NCBI GenBank assembly: GCA_008123405.1
Contig: VSSA01000011.1
Location: 1 to 64,000, forward strand
Direction: 5' to 3'
DNA from: Nocardioides sp. BGMRC 2183
Lineage (GTDB): Bacteria; Actinomycetota; Actinomycetes; Propionibacteriales; Nocardioidaceae
Length of the DNA: 64,000 bases
Positions within the stretch are counted from its first letter, which is position 1. The number at the start of each line of letters is the position of its first letter. Made by a program: the position numbers and the translations under genes. The notes beneath the pieces were generated by a model. It worked only from the letters and a program-made list of their open reading frames with translations, ran no database searches and was not told where the DNA came from. Shown here in pieces: positions 1 through 8,622 of this stretch.

Positions 1-1142
1 GGCGACTGCGGCGCGACGATCGGGACCGGCGCTTCGCCGTTGCGGCCGTACATCGCCTGCAACAGGTCCGACTGCTCGGTCTTGGTCGGCAGCCCGGTCG
101 AGGGACCACCACGCTGCACGTCGACCACGACCAGCGGCAGCTCGGTCATCACCGCGAGCCCGATCGCCTCCGACTTCAGCGCGACACCCGGGCCCGACGT
201 CGCGGTCACCCCGAGCGCGCCGGCGAAGGCCGCGCCCACGGTGGCGCCGACGGCTGCGATCTCGTCCTCGGCTTGGAAGGTCGTGACGCCGAAGTTCTTG
301 TGCTTGCTCAGCTCGTGGAGGATGTCGGAGGCCGGCGTGATCGGATATGCGCCCACCAGCACGGGCAGTCCGCTGAGCCTGCCCGCGGCGACCAGACCGT
401 AGGAGAGCGCCGTGTTGCCGGTGATGTTGCGGTAGCGGCCAGGGGGCGCGGGCGCGGGCTTCACGACGTAGGAGACGGCGAAGGTCTCGGTGGTCTCGCC
501 GAAGTACCACCCGGCCTTGAGCGCCGCCACGTTCGCGTCGCGGATAGTCGGTTTCTTGGCGAACTTCTCGGAGAGGTAGAGCTCGGTCCCCTCCACGTCG
601 CGGCCGTAGAGCCAGGAGACCAGGCCCAGGGCGAACATGTTCTTCGACCGCGCGGCGTCCTTGCGGGAGAGACCGAACTCCTTGACCGCCTCCACCGTCA
701 TGCCCGTCAGGTCGAGGGCATGTACCTGGTAGTCGGCCAGGCTGTCGTCGTCGAGCGGGCTGGCGTCGTACCCGACCTTGGCGAGGTTGCGCGTGGAGAA
801 GTCGTGGGTGTCCACGATCACCGTGGCGCCCTTGGGCAGGTCGCCGATGTTGGCCTTCAACGCGGCCGGGTTCATCGCCACCAGCACGTCGGGACGGTCG
901 CCCGGGGTCAGGATGTCGTAGTTGGCGAAGTGCAGCTGAAAGCTGCTCACGCCGGGGATGGTGCCCTGCGGGGCGCGGATCTCTGCCGGAAAGTTCGGCA
1001 GGGTGGAGAGGTCGTTGCCGAAGACGGCCGCCTCCTGAGTGAACCGGTCCCCGGTCAACTGCATGCCGTCGCCGGAGTCGCCAGCGAACCTGACGACCAC
1101 CCGCTCGAGCTCTTCAACCGGCTTGTCGCTGGTGACGGTCAC
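1..1142 (-). CDS. korA: 2-oxoacid:ferredoxin oxidoreductase, alpha subunit (5' part; 3' end outside the window)
   Basis: The alpha subunit of 2-oxoglutarate (or related 2-oxoacid) ferredoxin oxidoreductase decarboxylates a 2-oxoacid to its acyl-CoA and reduces ferredoxin, together with a beta subunit not seen here. The first 380 codons are present. The N-terminal gamma-type domain opens with VVRFAGDSGDGMQLTGDRF. An alpha domain follows, with the family motif AYPITPASDIL and, further on, TATSGPGVALKSE. The fused gamma-alpha order is the usual KorA layout. The start is a GTG at 1142 behind GGAGGAGTGAAG. The gene diverges from the aldehyde dehydrogenase gene, and the gap between them carries AT-rich repeated motifs. 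The exact 2-oxoacid is not certain. Confidence 0.88.
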   Translation of the reverse strand, partial: MTVTSDKPVEELERVVVRFAGDSGDGMQLTGDRFTQEAAVFGNDLSTLPNFPAEIRAPQGTIPGVSSFQLHFANYDILTPGDRPDVLVAMNPAALKANIGDLPKGATVIVDTHDFSTRNLAKVGYDASPLDDDSLADYQVHALDLTGMTVEAVKEFGLSRKDAARSKNMFALGLVSWLYGRDVEGTELYLSEKFAKKPTIRDANVAALKAGWYFGETTETFAVSYVVKPAPAPPGRYRNITGNTALSYGLVAAGRLSGLPVLVGAYPITPASDILHELSKHKNFGVTTFQAEDEIAAVGATVGAAFAGALGVTATSGPGVALKSEAIGLAVMTELPLVVVDVQRGGPSTGLPTKTEQSDLLQAMYGRNGEAPVPIVAPQS

Positions 1143-1173
1143 CTTCACTCCTCCGCGCCCTCAATGAACCAAA

Positions 1174-1247
1174 TTGATGATAATGAATCCCACGGTAACC
1201 CTCGCCGGCCGGTCAGATCAAGGGTTCCCATTGATGAATATGATTGC
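1174..1247. promoter_or_regulatory. Divergent promoter region with two similar AT-rich 16-mers
   Basis: Between korA (minus) and the aldehyde dehydrogenase (plus), two related AT-rich stretches stand out from the GC-rich background: TTGATGATAATGAATC at 1174-1189 and TTGATGAATATGATTG at 1231-1246. They share TTGATGA followed by ATGA. They may be a pair of operator half-sites or promoter elements. A shorter ATTGATGAATCG copy lies at 4749, ahead of the flavin monooxygenase gene. The regulator is unknown. Confidence 0.4.
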
Positions 1248-1299
1248 TATGTTCTAGGTGGCGCGGTACACAAGACCGGCAGTGATCCGAGGAGGCACA

Positions 1300-2796
1300 G
1301 TGGCAGTGGAGAAGCGGAGCTCGAGCACGTACGTCGATGGCTCGTGGTCGGACGGCGGCTCAGGATCCTCCTACGTGTCGAGGAGCCCGTCGACGGGTCT
1401 CGTGCTGGGAGAGACCGTGACCAGCTCGACCGATCAGGTCGACGAGGCCGTCGCCGCCGCGCGTCGCGCCTTCCGCGGAGGCGAGTGGAGCACGTGGACC
1501 CCGCAGATGCGCGCCGACGCGATCCTCCGGTTCGCGGACATCCTCGAGCGGGAGAAGGAGTCGCTCTCGCGGATGATGGCCCAGGAGGTCGGGACTCCGA
1601 TCGCTGCCTGCCGCAGCATGCAGGTGGGCGGCCCCATCGACGTCCTGCGTTGGTACGCGGGCATGGCGATCAAGGGCCCGCGCGGCGGCTACGAGCAGGC
1701 GCTGTCGACCTATGACAATCCGGTCGCCTCCGGCAGCCTGCTGCACTACGAGCCCGTCGGCGTGATCGCCTGCCTGCCGGCGTACAACTACCCGCTCAAT
1801 CTGCTGGTCTGGAAGCTCGGTGGCGCCCTGGCCAGTGGCTGCACCACCGTGGTGCTGCCCTCCCCGCAGGGCATGTGGACCACCCTGCGCATCTTCGAGC
1901 TCCTCGACGAGGTCGGTCTGCCCGACGGTGTCGTCAACCTGGTCACCGGTGGACCGGACATCGGCATCCACCTGACCAGCCACCCGCACGTCGACATGGT
2001 CTCCTTCACCGGCTCCGACGCGGTCGGCGCGCAGGTGATGGCTCAAGGCGCCGTCGGCTCGGTCAGCAAGGCTGTCCTCGAGCTCGGCGGAAAGAGCCCC
2101 AACATCGTGCTGCCCAGCGCGGACCTCGAAGCGACCGTCGCCGCATCGATCCTGCGCTTCGCGCGCAACGCAGGTCAGGGTTGCGCCGCCTGGAGCCGCG
2201 TACTGGTGCCCGAAGACAAGGTCGACGACTTCTGCCGCCTGGCCGATGCGTTCATCGAGACCGTCAAGGTCGGAGATCCGCTCGAGGAGGACAGCGTCGT
2301 CGGGCCCGTCATCTCGGCTGCCCACAGGGACAAGGTGGAAGGATGGGTCGCCGAGCTGCTCGAGCGCGGAGCGAGCTGGGGCGCCGGCGGCGGTCGTGTC
2401 GACGGTCTCGATGAGGGGCACTACCTGAAGCCCGGCCTCCTTCGTGACGTCAACCCGGACGATGTCCTCGCCGACACCGAGTTCTTCGCGCCGATCGGGA
2501 TGATCTTCGGCTACCGGGATGTCGACCACGCCGTCGAGTTGGCCAACAACACCCGGTACGGGTTGGCCAGCAACGTCTTCGGTCCTCTGGACGAGGCGCT
2601 CGAGGTCGCCCGCCGAGTCCGCGCGGGCACCGTCACCATCAACGGCGGCTCGGGCATGCGCCCCGACGCCCCGTGGGGCGGGCCCGGACGGAGCGGCGTC
2701 GGCCGCGAGCTCGGCGAGGACGGTTACGCCGAGTTCTTCGAGGTCAAGCACATCCAGTACGCGCTGGCCGGCATCACCCGTCCGCCGGGAACCTGA
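1300..2796 (+). CDS. Aldehyde dehydrogenase (NAD(P)+-dependent)
   Basis: This cytosolic enzyme oxidises an aldehyde to a carboxylic acid. At 498 residues it has normal family length. The general-base glutamate is near residue 261 (LELGGKSPN) and the nucleophilic cysteine near residue 295 (NAGQGCAAW), with the usual 34-residue spacing. The typical WNFP motif reads YNYP. I chose the GTG at 1300 because GAGGAGG sits just upstream; an in-frame GTG at 1258 has no such site. It heads a plus-strand run of oxidoreductase genes (SDR, luciferase-like, flavin monooxygenase, SDR), which suggests an alcohol-to-aldehyde-to-acid oxidation series. The substrate is unknown. Confidence 0.92.
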   Translation: MAVEKRSSSTYVDGSWSDGGSGSSYVSRSPSTGLVLGETVTSSTDQVDEAVAAARRAFRGGEWSTWTPQMRADAILRFADILEREKESLSRMMAQEVGTPIAACRSMQVGGPIDVLRWYAGMAIKGPRGGYEQALSTYDNPVASGSLLHYEPVGVIACLPAYNYPLNLLVWKLGGALASGCTTVVLPSPQGMWTTLRIFELLDEVGLPDGVVNLVTGGPDIGIHLTSHPHVDMVSFTGSDAVGAQVMAQGAVGSVSKAVLELGGKSPNIVLPSADLEATVAASILRFARNAGQGCAAWSRVLVPEDKVDDFCRLADAFIETVKVGDPLEEDSVVGPVISAAHRDKVEGWVAELLERGASWGAGGGRVDGLDEGHYLKPGLLRDVNPDDVLADTEFFAPIGMIFGYRDVDHAVELANNTRYGLASNVFGPLDEALEVARRVRAGTVTINGGSGMRPDAPWGGPGRSGVGRELGEDGYAEFFEVKHIQYALAGITRPPGT

Positions 2797-2837
2797 GCCG
2801 TCCGACTGCTGCCCATCAGATTTCGAGAGGAACCCCC

Positions 2838-3599
2838 ATGCTGTTGAAGGACAAGGTCGCCCTGGTCACCGCCGGTGCGTCCGGAATGGGCCGCGCCGGC
2901 TCCGAGCTGTTTGCCGCCGAGGGCGCGCACGTCTATGTCGTCGACGTCAACGAGTCCGCGGCGAAGGAGGTCGTGGACGGCATCCAGGCGGCCGGTGGCT
3001 CGGCCACGGCGGCCGCTGTCGACGTACGCGACCTGGAAGCACTCAAGAGCCTCGCCGACACCGTCACGGCTGAGCACGGCAAGCTGGACGTGCTCTACAA
3101 CAACGTCGGAATCCCTGGTGCGGCCGGTCTCGACATGAGCGTCGAGGAGTGGGACACCGGGCTGGAGATCAATGCGCGTGCCAGCTTCTTCCTCTCCGGT
3201 TACCTCACCGACGCACTGAAGGCCGCCGACAAGGCCTCGGTGATCTTCACCAGTTCGACCTCGGGCCTCGTGGGCTCGCCGTTCAGTCCGATGTACTCCT
3301 TCACCAAGGGCGGCGTCATCGCGCTGGTGCGCTCGATGGCGCTCGCGATGGCCCCGGATGGCATCCGAGTGAACGCGATCGCTCCGGGATCCGTGGAGAC
3401 CCCGGGCCTTCCTGCCTTCTTCCGGGCGAGCCCGGAGGAGACCGAGAAGCGCAAGGCGGCGTTCTTCGCGCAGATCCCGCTGGGGCGCGCTGCGCAGCCG
3501 GAGGAGATCGCCCAGGTGGCGCTCTTCCTCGCCAGCGACATGTCCAGCTTCGTCACCGGCGTGACGATCCCCGTCGACGGCGGTCTGACCGCCAAGTGA
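2838..3599 (+). CDS. SDR family oxidoreductase
   Basis: This is a classical short-chain dehydrogenase of 253 residues. The N-terminal cofactor loop reads TAGASGMG in place of TGxxxGxG. The acidic residue ending beta-2 (YVVDVNE) favours NAD(H). The active-site Tyr and Lys lie in YSFTK, after SSTSG. The ATG at 2838 has GAGAGGAA upstream. It follows the aldehyde dehydrogenase by 41 bases and is probably co-transcribed with it. A role as an alcohol or hydroxyacyl dehydrogenase is inferred from family and context only. Confidence 0.88.
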   Translation: MLLKDKVALVTAGASGMGRAGSELFAAEGAHVYVVDVNESAAKEVVDGIQAAGGSATAAAVDVRDLEALKSLADTVTAEHGKLDVLYNNVGIPGAAGLDMSVEEWDTGLEINARASFFLSGYLTDALKAADKASVIFTSSTSGLVGSPFSPMYSFTKGGVIALVRSMALAMAPDGIRVNAIAPGSVETPGLPAFFRASPEETEKRKAAFFAQIPLGRAAQPEEIAQVALFLASDMSSFVTGVTIPVDGGLTAK

Positions 3600-3653
3600 G
3601 CACGCAGTCGGGCCGGCACCGCTGGCCCGTCGCGGATTGAGGAGAGTTTTCGG

Positions 3654-4700
3654 ATGGAGTTCGGCATCCTGATGGGGGACCAGCCGGTCAGCACCCCTCC
3701 TGAGGAGCACCTGGACCTGATGCTGCGCAAGGTGGAGGCGGCCCAGAAGGCCGGCTTCACCTACCTGACGATCGGCCAGCACTACCTCTACGACGGCTTC
3801 CGCTGGTTCCAGCCGATCCCGCTGCTGGCGCGTCTCGCGGCGGAGATCGACGACCACGTCCGGATCGGGACCACCGTGCTGGTTGGTCCGGTTCAGCACC
3901 CGGTCGCGCTGGCCGAGGACCTCGCCACCCTGGATGTGATCACCCGCGGCAAGTTGGTCGTCGGCATCGGTACCGGTTATCTCGCCCACGAGTACGACGT
4001 CTTCGGCAAGCCTTTCAAGCAGCGCTACTCGTTGCTGGAAGAGCTGATCGAAGTGATGACCAAGGTGTGGACCCAGGACCGGGTGACCCACCACGGCAAG
4101 TTCTTCGACATCGACGACCGACCGACGCATCTTCATCCGGTACAGAAGCCTCGACCGCCGATCTGGCTCGGAGCGATGAAGGAGATGGGGGTACGGCGTG
4201 CCGCGCGGCACGGCGACGTCTGGACGATCACGCCGCAGCAGACGATCCCGCAGGTGGAGGAGCTCGTCGGTGCCTACCTCGACGAGCGTGCGAAGTACGA
4301 CCTGCCGCTCACCAAGTTCCCGCTGCGTCGCGAGCTGCAGCTCGGCGACAGCTACGAGGACGCACTGAACTCGTTCGCCGACGTGGCACGGGTGAAGTAC
4401 GTGTCCTACGCCGGCCAAGGGATGCAGCTGCTGGACCGCGAGCGCGTGGAGGCTGACTTCCTCGAGAATGTGAAGGACCACGTCCTGTTGGGCACCGGTG
4501 AGCAGGTACGCGACCAGATCCGCGACATCGCGGCGCGCCTCCCCGTCGGCCCGTTGCTGGTCCGGCCGCACTGGCCGGGGATGGACGCGGCACAGACCGA
4601 GGCCTATCTGGAGCGCGTCGGCCGTGAGGTCGTCGAGCCGCTGAAGGACCTGCAGAGCATCGACTTCGACCGGTTCGAGGTCCCGCAGACGGTCGGCTGA
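3654..4700 (+). CDS. LLM-class flavin-dependent oxidoreductase (luciferase-like)
   Basis: At 348 residues this is a bacterial luciferase-like TIM-barrel protein that uses FMN or F420. It starts with the family-typical beta strand MEFGILMGDQ, followed by IGTTVLVGPVQHPVALAEDLATLD and VVGIGTGY, which line the flavin site in relatives. Such enzymes are two-component monooxygenases, or F420-dependent dehydrogenases in actinobacteria. No flavin reductase gene lies beside it, so the cofactor cannot be decided. GAGGAGAG precedes the ATG. It sits between the SDR and the flavin monooxygenase in one orientation, consistent with a shared catabolic operon. Confidence 0.87.
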   Translation: MEFGILMGDQPVSTPPEEHLDLMLRKVEAAQKAGFTYLTIGQHYLYDGFRWFQPIPLLARLAAEIDDHVRIGTTVLVGPVQHPVALAEDLATLDVITRGKLVVGIGTGYLAHEYDVFGKPFKQRYSLLEELIEVMTKVWTQDRVTHHGKFFDIDDRPTHLHPVQKPRPPIWLGAMKEMGVRRAARHGDVWTITPQQTIPQVEELVGAYLDERAKYDLPLTKFPLRRELQLGDSYEDALNSFADVARVKYVSYAGQGMQLLDRERVEADFLENVKDHVLLGTGEQVRDQIRDIAARLPVGPLLVRPHWPGMDAAQTEAYLERVGREVVEPLKDLQSIDFDRFEVPQTVG

Positions 4701-4768
4701 CGCTCGTCGCGGGCCAGTAGGCGAACGACCCCCGGTTTCCACCCCGCATTGATGAATCGAGGCTTCTG

Positions 4769-6523
4769 GTGACGTTGACGGAGAGTGCAGAGCGAACGGA
4801 CCTGGGCGCCACCGCCGCGGGTTGGCTGGAGGAGTTCCGAACGGCGGTCAAGAGCAGTTCGCCGGTCGCCGTGCGGGAGTTGTTCCACGTCGACTCGTGG
4901 TGGCGCGACCTGCTGGCCTTCACCTGGGACCTGCGGACCGCACAAGGGCGGGACGCCGTCGGCGCGCTCATCGCCGACGCCTCCGTCGACCTGGTCTCCA
5001 TCGGACTGCTCGGCGAGCCGACGCTGGTCGACGCGGGTGAGGAACCCTGGATCCAGGGATTGTTCGAGTTCCAGACCGACGTCGCCCGTGGTCGAGGTGT
5101 GCTGCGACTCGTCGAGCGCGACGGCGAGTGGAAGGCGTGGACGTTGATGACGGCGATGGAGGAGCTCGCCGGTCACGAGGAGTCCACGGGCACACGCCGG
5201 CCGAGCGGTGGCGCCCAGGGCGCTGGCCGCATCGAACGCAACTGGGCCGCGAGCCGTCGACGGGAGCGCGAGTTCATCGATGGCGAGCCGACGGTGCTGG
5301 TCGTCGGTGCGGGCCACGCCGGGCTCGGACTCGCCGCGCGGCTCGGGCGCCTGGGAGTGTCGACGCTCGTCGTCGACCGCAACGAGCGCATCGGCGATGG
5401 CTGGCGCAACCGTTACGACTCGCTCGTGCTGCACGACCCGGTCTGGTACGACCACCTGCCGTATCTCCCGTTCCCGCCCAGCTGGCCGGTCTACACGCCC
5501 AAGGACAAGCTCGCCGACTGGTTGGAGTCCTATGCGTCGGCGATGGAGCTCAACGTGTGGACCGGCACCGAACTGGGCGAGGCCACGCACGAAGAGGCCA
5601 CGGGGGAGTGGAGCGTCACCCTCCGGCGCGCGGACGGCACTGTTCGCACCGTCAAGCCCCGTCACGTCGTGATGGCGACGGGCGTGAGCGGCACGGAACC
5701 GAACGTGCCCGACATCGCTGGAGTCGAGGAGTTCACCGGCTCGGCGCTTCATTCGCAGAGCTTTCCTCACGGCACCGACTTCGTCGGCCGCAAGGCTGTC
5801 GTGATCGGCAGCTGTAACAGCGGACACGACATCGCCCAGGAGCTCTTCGAGAAGGGCGCGGACGTGACGATGATCCAGCGCTCGCCCACCTATGTGGTCA
5901 GCGTCGCTGGGTCCGCGTTGGCGATGGTCGGCCTCTATGACGAGACGGGTCCGGCGACCGACGTTGCCGACCTGATCGGTGCCTCCTTCCCGTTCAAGGC
6001 GGTCCCGGAGATGCATCAGGGCACCACGGCGGCGATGGCCGAGCACGACAAGGAGATCCTGGCCGGGCTGGAGGATGCCGGCTTCCTGCTCTCCTCCGGG
6101 ATCAACGGCACGGGAGCGCTGCAGCTGTTCCTCCAGAAGGGAGGCGGTTACTACATCAATGTCGGCGCCTCCGAGCTGATCGCCGAGGGCAAGATCAAGG
6201 TCAGGTCCGGCGTCGAGGTCAAGCGCTTCGATGCGTCGGCTCTGGAGCTGAGCGATGGCAGCTCGGTGGACGCCGAGATCGTTGTCTTCGCCACCGGTTA
6301 CAAAGGGATGATCGAGACTGCCCGGCGACTCTTCGGTGACGAGGTGGCAGACCGGTGCACGCCGGTCTGGGGCCTCGACGAAGAAGGGGAGCTGCGCGGG
6401 GTCTGGCGCCGGTCGGGCCACGACGGGCTCTGGTTCATGGGCGGCAATCTGGCCATGGCGCGGTTCTACGGGCAGTTCCTCGCCCTGCAGATCAAGGCGA
6501 TCGACGCGGGCCTCATCGCGTGA
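4769..6523 (+). CDS. Flavin-containing monooxygenase with an N-terminal NTF2-like domain
   Basis: This 584-residue NAD(P)H/FAD monooxygenase has two parts. Residues 1 to about 150 resemble an NTF2/SnoaL-like fold (FRTAVKSSSPVAVRELF, then WIQGLFEFQTDVARGRG). From about 170 a flavin monooxygenase follows, with FAD loop VVGAGHAGLGLAARLG, a second nucleotide loop VIGSCNSGHD, an FTGSALHSQSF segment at the FMO signature position, and ATGYKGM near the end. Relatives carry out N- or S-oxygenation or Baeyer-Villiger oxidation. The start is GTG at 4769 with only a weak GAGG upstream. The fused domain recalls the stand-alone NTF2-like proteins elsewhere in this window. The substrate is not deducible. 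Confidence 0.88.
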   Translation: MTLTESAERTDLGATAAGWLEEFRTAVKSSSPVAVRELFHVDSWWRDLLAFTWDLRTAQGRDAVGALIADASVDLVSIGLLGEPTLVDAGEEPWIQGLFEFQTDVARGRGVLRLVERDGEWKAWTLMTAMEELAGHEESTGTRRPSGGAQGAGRIERNWAASRRREREFIDGEPTVLVVGAGHAGLGLAARLGRLGVSTLVVDRNERIGDGWRNRYDSLVLHDPVWYDHLPYLPFPPSWPVYTPKDKLADWLESYASAMELNVWTGTELGEATHEEATGEWSVTLRRADGTVRTVKPRHVVMATGVSGTEPNVPDIAGVEEFTGSALHSQSFPHGTDFVGRKAVVIGSCNSGHDIAQELFEKGADVTMIQRSPTYVVSVAGSALAMVGLYDETGPATDVADLIGASFPFKAVPEMHQGTTAAMAEHDKEILAGLEDAGFLLSSGINGTGALQLFLQKGGGYYINVGASELIAEGKIKVRSGVEVKRFDASALELSDGSSVDAEIVVFATGYKGMIETARRLFGDEVADRCTPVWGLDEEGELRGVWRRSGHDGLWFMGGNLAMARFYGQFLALQIKAIDAGLIA

Positions 6524-6569
6524 CGGATCGCCGGCGCACCACGAATCCTCACTGAAAGGTTGGAAGACC

Positions 6570-7415
6570 ATGTCCGCACCCCTTGCAGGAAGAGTCGCAC
6601 TGGTGACTGGCGCCGCGCGCGGTCAGGGACGCAGCCACGCCTTGCGTCTGGCCAGGGACGGCGCCGCGATCATCGCCGTCGACCTGTGTGCCCCGATCGA
6701 CAGCGTCGCGGACTTCTATCCGCTGGCGACACCCGAGGATCTCGCCGAGACCGTACGGCAGGTCGAGGAGGTTGGCGGGCGGATCCACGCAGCGCAGGTC
6801 GACGTACGCGATGTCGAGGCGCTGACGGCCGCGGTCGACGCTGGAGTCGCCGCTCTCGGCGGAGGGCTGAACATCGTGGTGGCCAATGCCGGCATCTTCA
6901 CCTTCGGCAGCGAGACGCACCTCGTGACAGGCGACTCGTGGCAGGAGCTGATGGACGTCAACGTCACCGGCGTGTGGCACACCTACAAGGCGGCCGCCCC
7001 CCACCTGATCCGCTCTGGAGCTGGCGGTTCGGTCATCATCATCGCCTCGCTGGCCGGCTTCAAGGGCTTGGCCAACGTAGCGGCGTACACCACCACCAAG
7101 CATGCGATCGTCGGGCTGATGCGGGTGCTGGCCAATGAGCTCGGGCCGCTGGGTATCCGGGTGAACACGATCCACCCCAACTCCATCGACACCGACATGG
7201 TGAAGAACACCCGCACTTATCGGCTGTTCCGTCCCGACCTCGACGATCCTCGGGCCGAGGACGCGGAGGCCTCCTTCGCCGGGCTGAATCCGATGGGCAA
7301 GGCGTGGATCGAGCCCGAGCACGTCTCGAACGCAGTCGCGTGGCTGGCGTCCGATGAGTCCTACTACGTCTCGGGCGCGCGCCTCCCGGTCGACGGGGGA
7401 GCCTCCGTGCAGTGA
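6570..7415 (+). CDS. Mycofactocin-coupled SDR family oxidoreductase
   Basis: This 281-residue short-chain dehydrogenase has TGAARGQGRSHA at the cofactor loop and the active site YTTTK. After strand 2 it carries a long insertion (roughly residues 38-65, with DFYPLATPEDLAETV). That insertion is the hallmark of the subfamily whose tightly held nicotinamide is thought to be recycled by mycofactocin rather than by free NAD. No mycofactocin biosynthesis gene is in the window. AAAGGTTGGA precedes the ATG. It is the last gene of the oxidative run starting at 1300 and probably oxidises an alcohol. A paralogue lies at 19641-20471. Confidence 0.92.
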   Translation: MSAPLAGRVALVTGAARGQGRSHALRLARDGAAIIAVDLCAPIDSVADFYPLATPEDLAETVRQVEEVGGRIHAAQVDVRDVEALTAAVDAGVAALGGGLNIVVANAGIFTFGSETHLVTGDSWQELMDVNVTGVWHTYKAAAPHLIRSGAGGSVIIIASLAGFKGLANVAAYTTTKHAIVGLMRVLANELGPLGIRVNTIHPNSIDTDMVKNTRTYRLFRPDLDDPRAEDAEASFAGLNPMGKAWIEPEHVSNAVAWLASDESYYVSGARLPVDGGASVQ

Positions 7416-7436
7416 CGTCTGCCGGAATGCGGGCAA

Positions 7437-7473
7437 AAACGGATTGACTCAGTCCGTTTATCGCGGCTACCGT
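7437..7473 (+). promoter_or_regulatory. Promoter with overlapping palindromic operator, probably TetR-controlled
   Basis: An inverted repeat AAACGGA (7437-7443) / TCCGTTT (7453-7459) with a 9-base centre overlaps a plausible promoter. The -35 is TTGACT (7444-7449) and the -10 is TACCGT (7468-7473), with an 18-base spacer. It lies 36 bases before the UGSC-associated gene at 7509. The operon ends in a TetR gene (9177), so autoregulation at this operator is the simplest reading. Confidence 0.65.
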
Positions 7474-7508
7474 CGGAACACCCGGTTCGTTCCGATGTGG
7501 AGGCGCTA

Positions 7509-8621
7509 ATGACGCTGCTGGAGATTCCCGAGTCGGAGGTCGTGGAGACCTTTCTCGATCGTGGCTGGACCGACGGGTTGCCGATCGTCGCGCCGACGCC
7601 CGACCGGGTCGAGGCGATGCTGGCGACCGGCGACCTGGCCGCGGACGAGGTCGTCGGAGGTATCCCACGTCGCGGTCGTTTCGTCACGGCAGAGCTCGCC
7701 GCGGTCAACGCCGTGATGGCCGGATGCCATCCGAGCTACTTCCCTGTGGTGCTGGCGGCACTGGGCGCCACCCTCGACCCGGTCTTCAACGCTCATGCCA
7801 CCTTCACGAGCACGGGTGGGGCTGCGACGTGTGTCATCGTCAGTGGACCGATGGCCGAAGAGATCGGGATGAACGGGGGCCACAACGCCCTCGGTCCCGG
7901 CAACCGGGCCAACATCACCATCGGTCGGGCCGTGCGGCTGGTGGCCCGCAACGTCTTCGGCGCCGCCGTGGGGGACATGGATGCCTCCTCGCTCGGCAAT
8001 CCCGGGAAGCTCAGCCTCTGCTTCGCCGAGAACGAGCCGCCGGCGCCGTGGGAACCGTTGCGGGTCCGGATGGGGTATGCAGCCGAGGACACGACGGTCA
8101 CCGTGATGGCGACCGAGGGGCCGCGCCAAGTGGCGAACCACCTCACCGAGGATCCGGTCGAACTGCTCCGGACCATGGTGTCCACGATCCAGGTGCCCGG
8201 CAGCTTCCCCGTCGGCAAGGGCGGGCAAGGCGTCGTCGTGCTCGGGCCCGAGCATGCGATGGCTCTGCGCCAGGCGGGGTGGAGTCAAGCGCAGGTCAGT
8301 GAGTTCCTCATCCGTGAGAGTCGTCTTCGCCCGGTGGACCTGACCGCCTGTGGCGTCCACATCGAGGTCGACAGCGCCCATGACATGACCCCAGGGCCGG
8401 ACGGACTCCTGCCCTCGCTGGTGGAGGCCGACGGCGTCGTCCTGGTGACCGCCGGTGGCGCGGGGCCGGGATGGTCGGCGTACCTGCCCGGGTTCGCGCC
8501 GTCGATCCACTCGCGCGCGGTGACTCGTCGCGTGCGCACGAACGCCGACCAGATGCCCGATTGCGGGCCCGATGCCTGCGAGATCGAACTCGCGCCGCTC
8601 GCGACCGTCCAAGGAGAGTGA
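7509..8621 (+). CDS. Conserved protein of unknown function, large partner of a UGSC-type protein
   Basis: The protein has 370 residues with no signal peptide or membrane segment. I recognise it as the conserved domain that often accompanies or is fused to UGSC-type proteins. Its marks are GWTDGLPIVAPTPDRV near the start, AGCHPSYFPVVLAA around residue 75, GNRANITIGRAVRL around 135, and LGNPGKLSLCFAENEPPAPW around 165. The biochemical role is unknown. The conserved Cys and His positions (GCHP, LCFAEN) could be redox or metal residues, but that is only a guess. Translation begins at the ATG at 7509. The UGSC-like gene follows by 1 base and a TetR gene follows that one, so the three form one operon. 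Confidence 0.75.
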   Translation: MTLLEIPESEVVETFLDRGWTDGLPIVAPTPDRVEAMLATGDLAADEVVGGIPRRGRFVTAELAAVNAVMAGCHPSYFPVVLAALGATLDPVFNAHATFTSTGGAATCVIVSGPMAEEIGMNGGHNALGPGNRANITIGRAVRLVARNVFGAAVGDMDASSLGNPGKLSLCFAENEPPAPWEPLRVRMGYAAEDTTVTVMATEGPRQVANHLTEDPVELLRTMVSTIQVPGSFPVGKGGQGVVVLGPEHAMALRQAGWSQAQVSEFLIRESRLRPVDLTACGVHIEVDSAHDMTPGPDGLLPSLVEADGVVLVTAGGAGPGWSAYLPGFAPSIHSRAVTRRVRTNADQMPDCGPDACEIELAPLATVQGE

Positions 8622-8622
8622 C

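Noticed and set aside
2724-4742. 672-codon minus-strand open frame opposite the SDR and luciferase-like genes
   Set aside because: It shows no recognisable family motif and a composition typical of antisense reading; the plus-strand genes carry clear active-site motifs.
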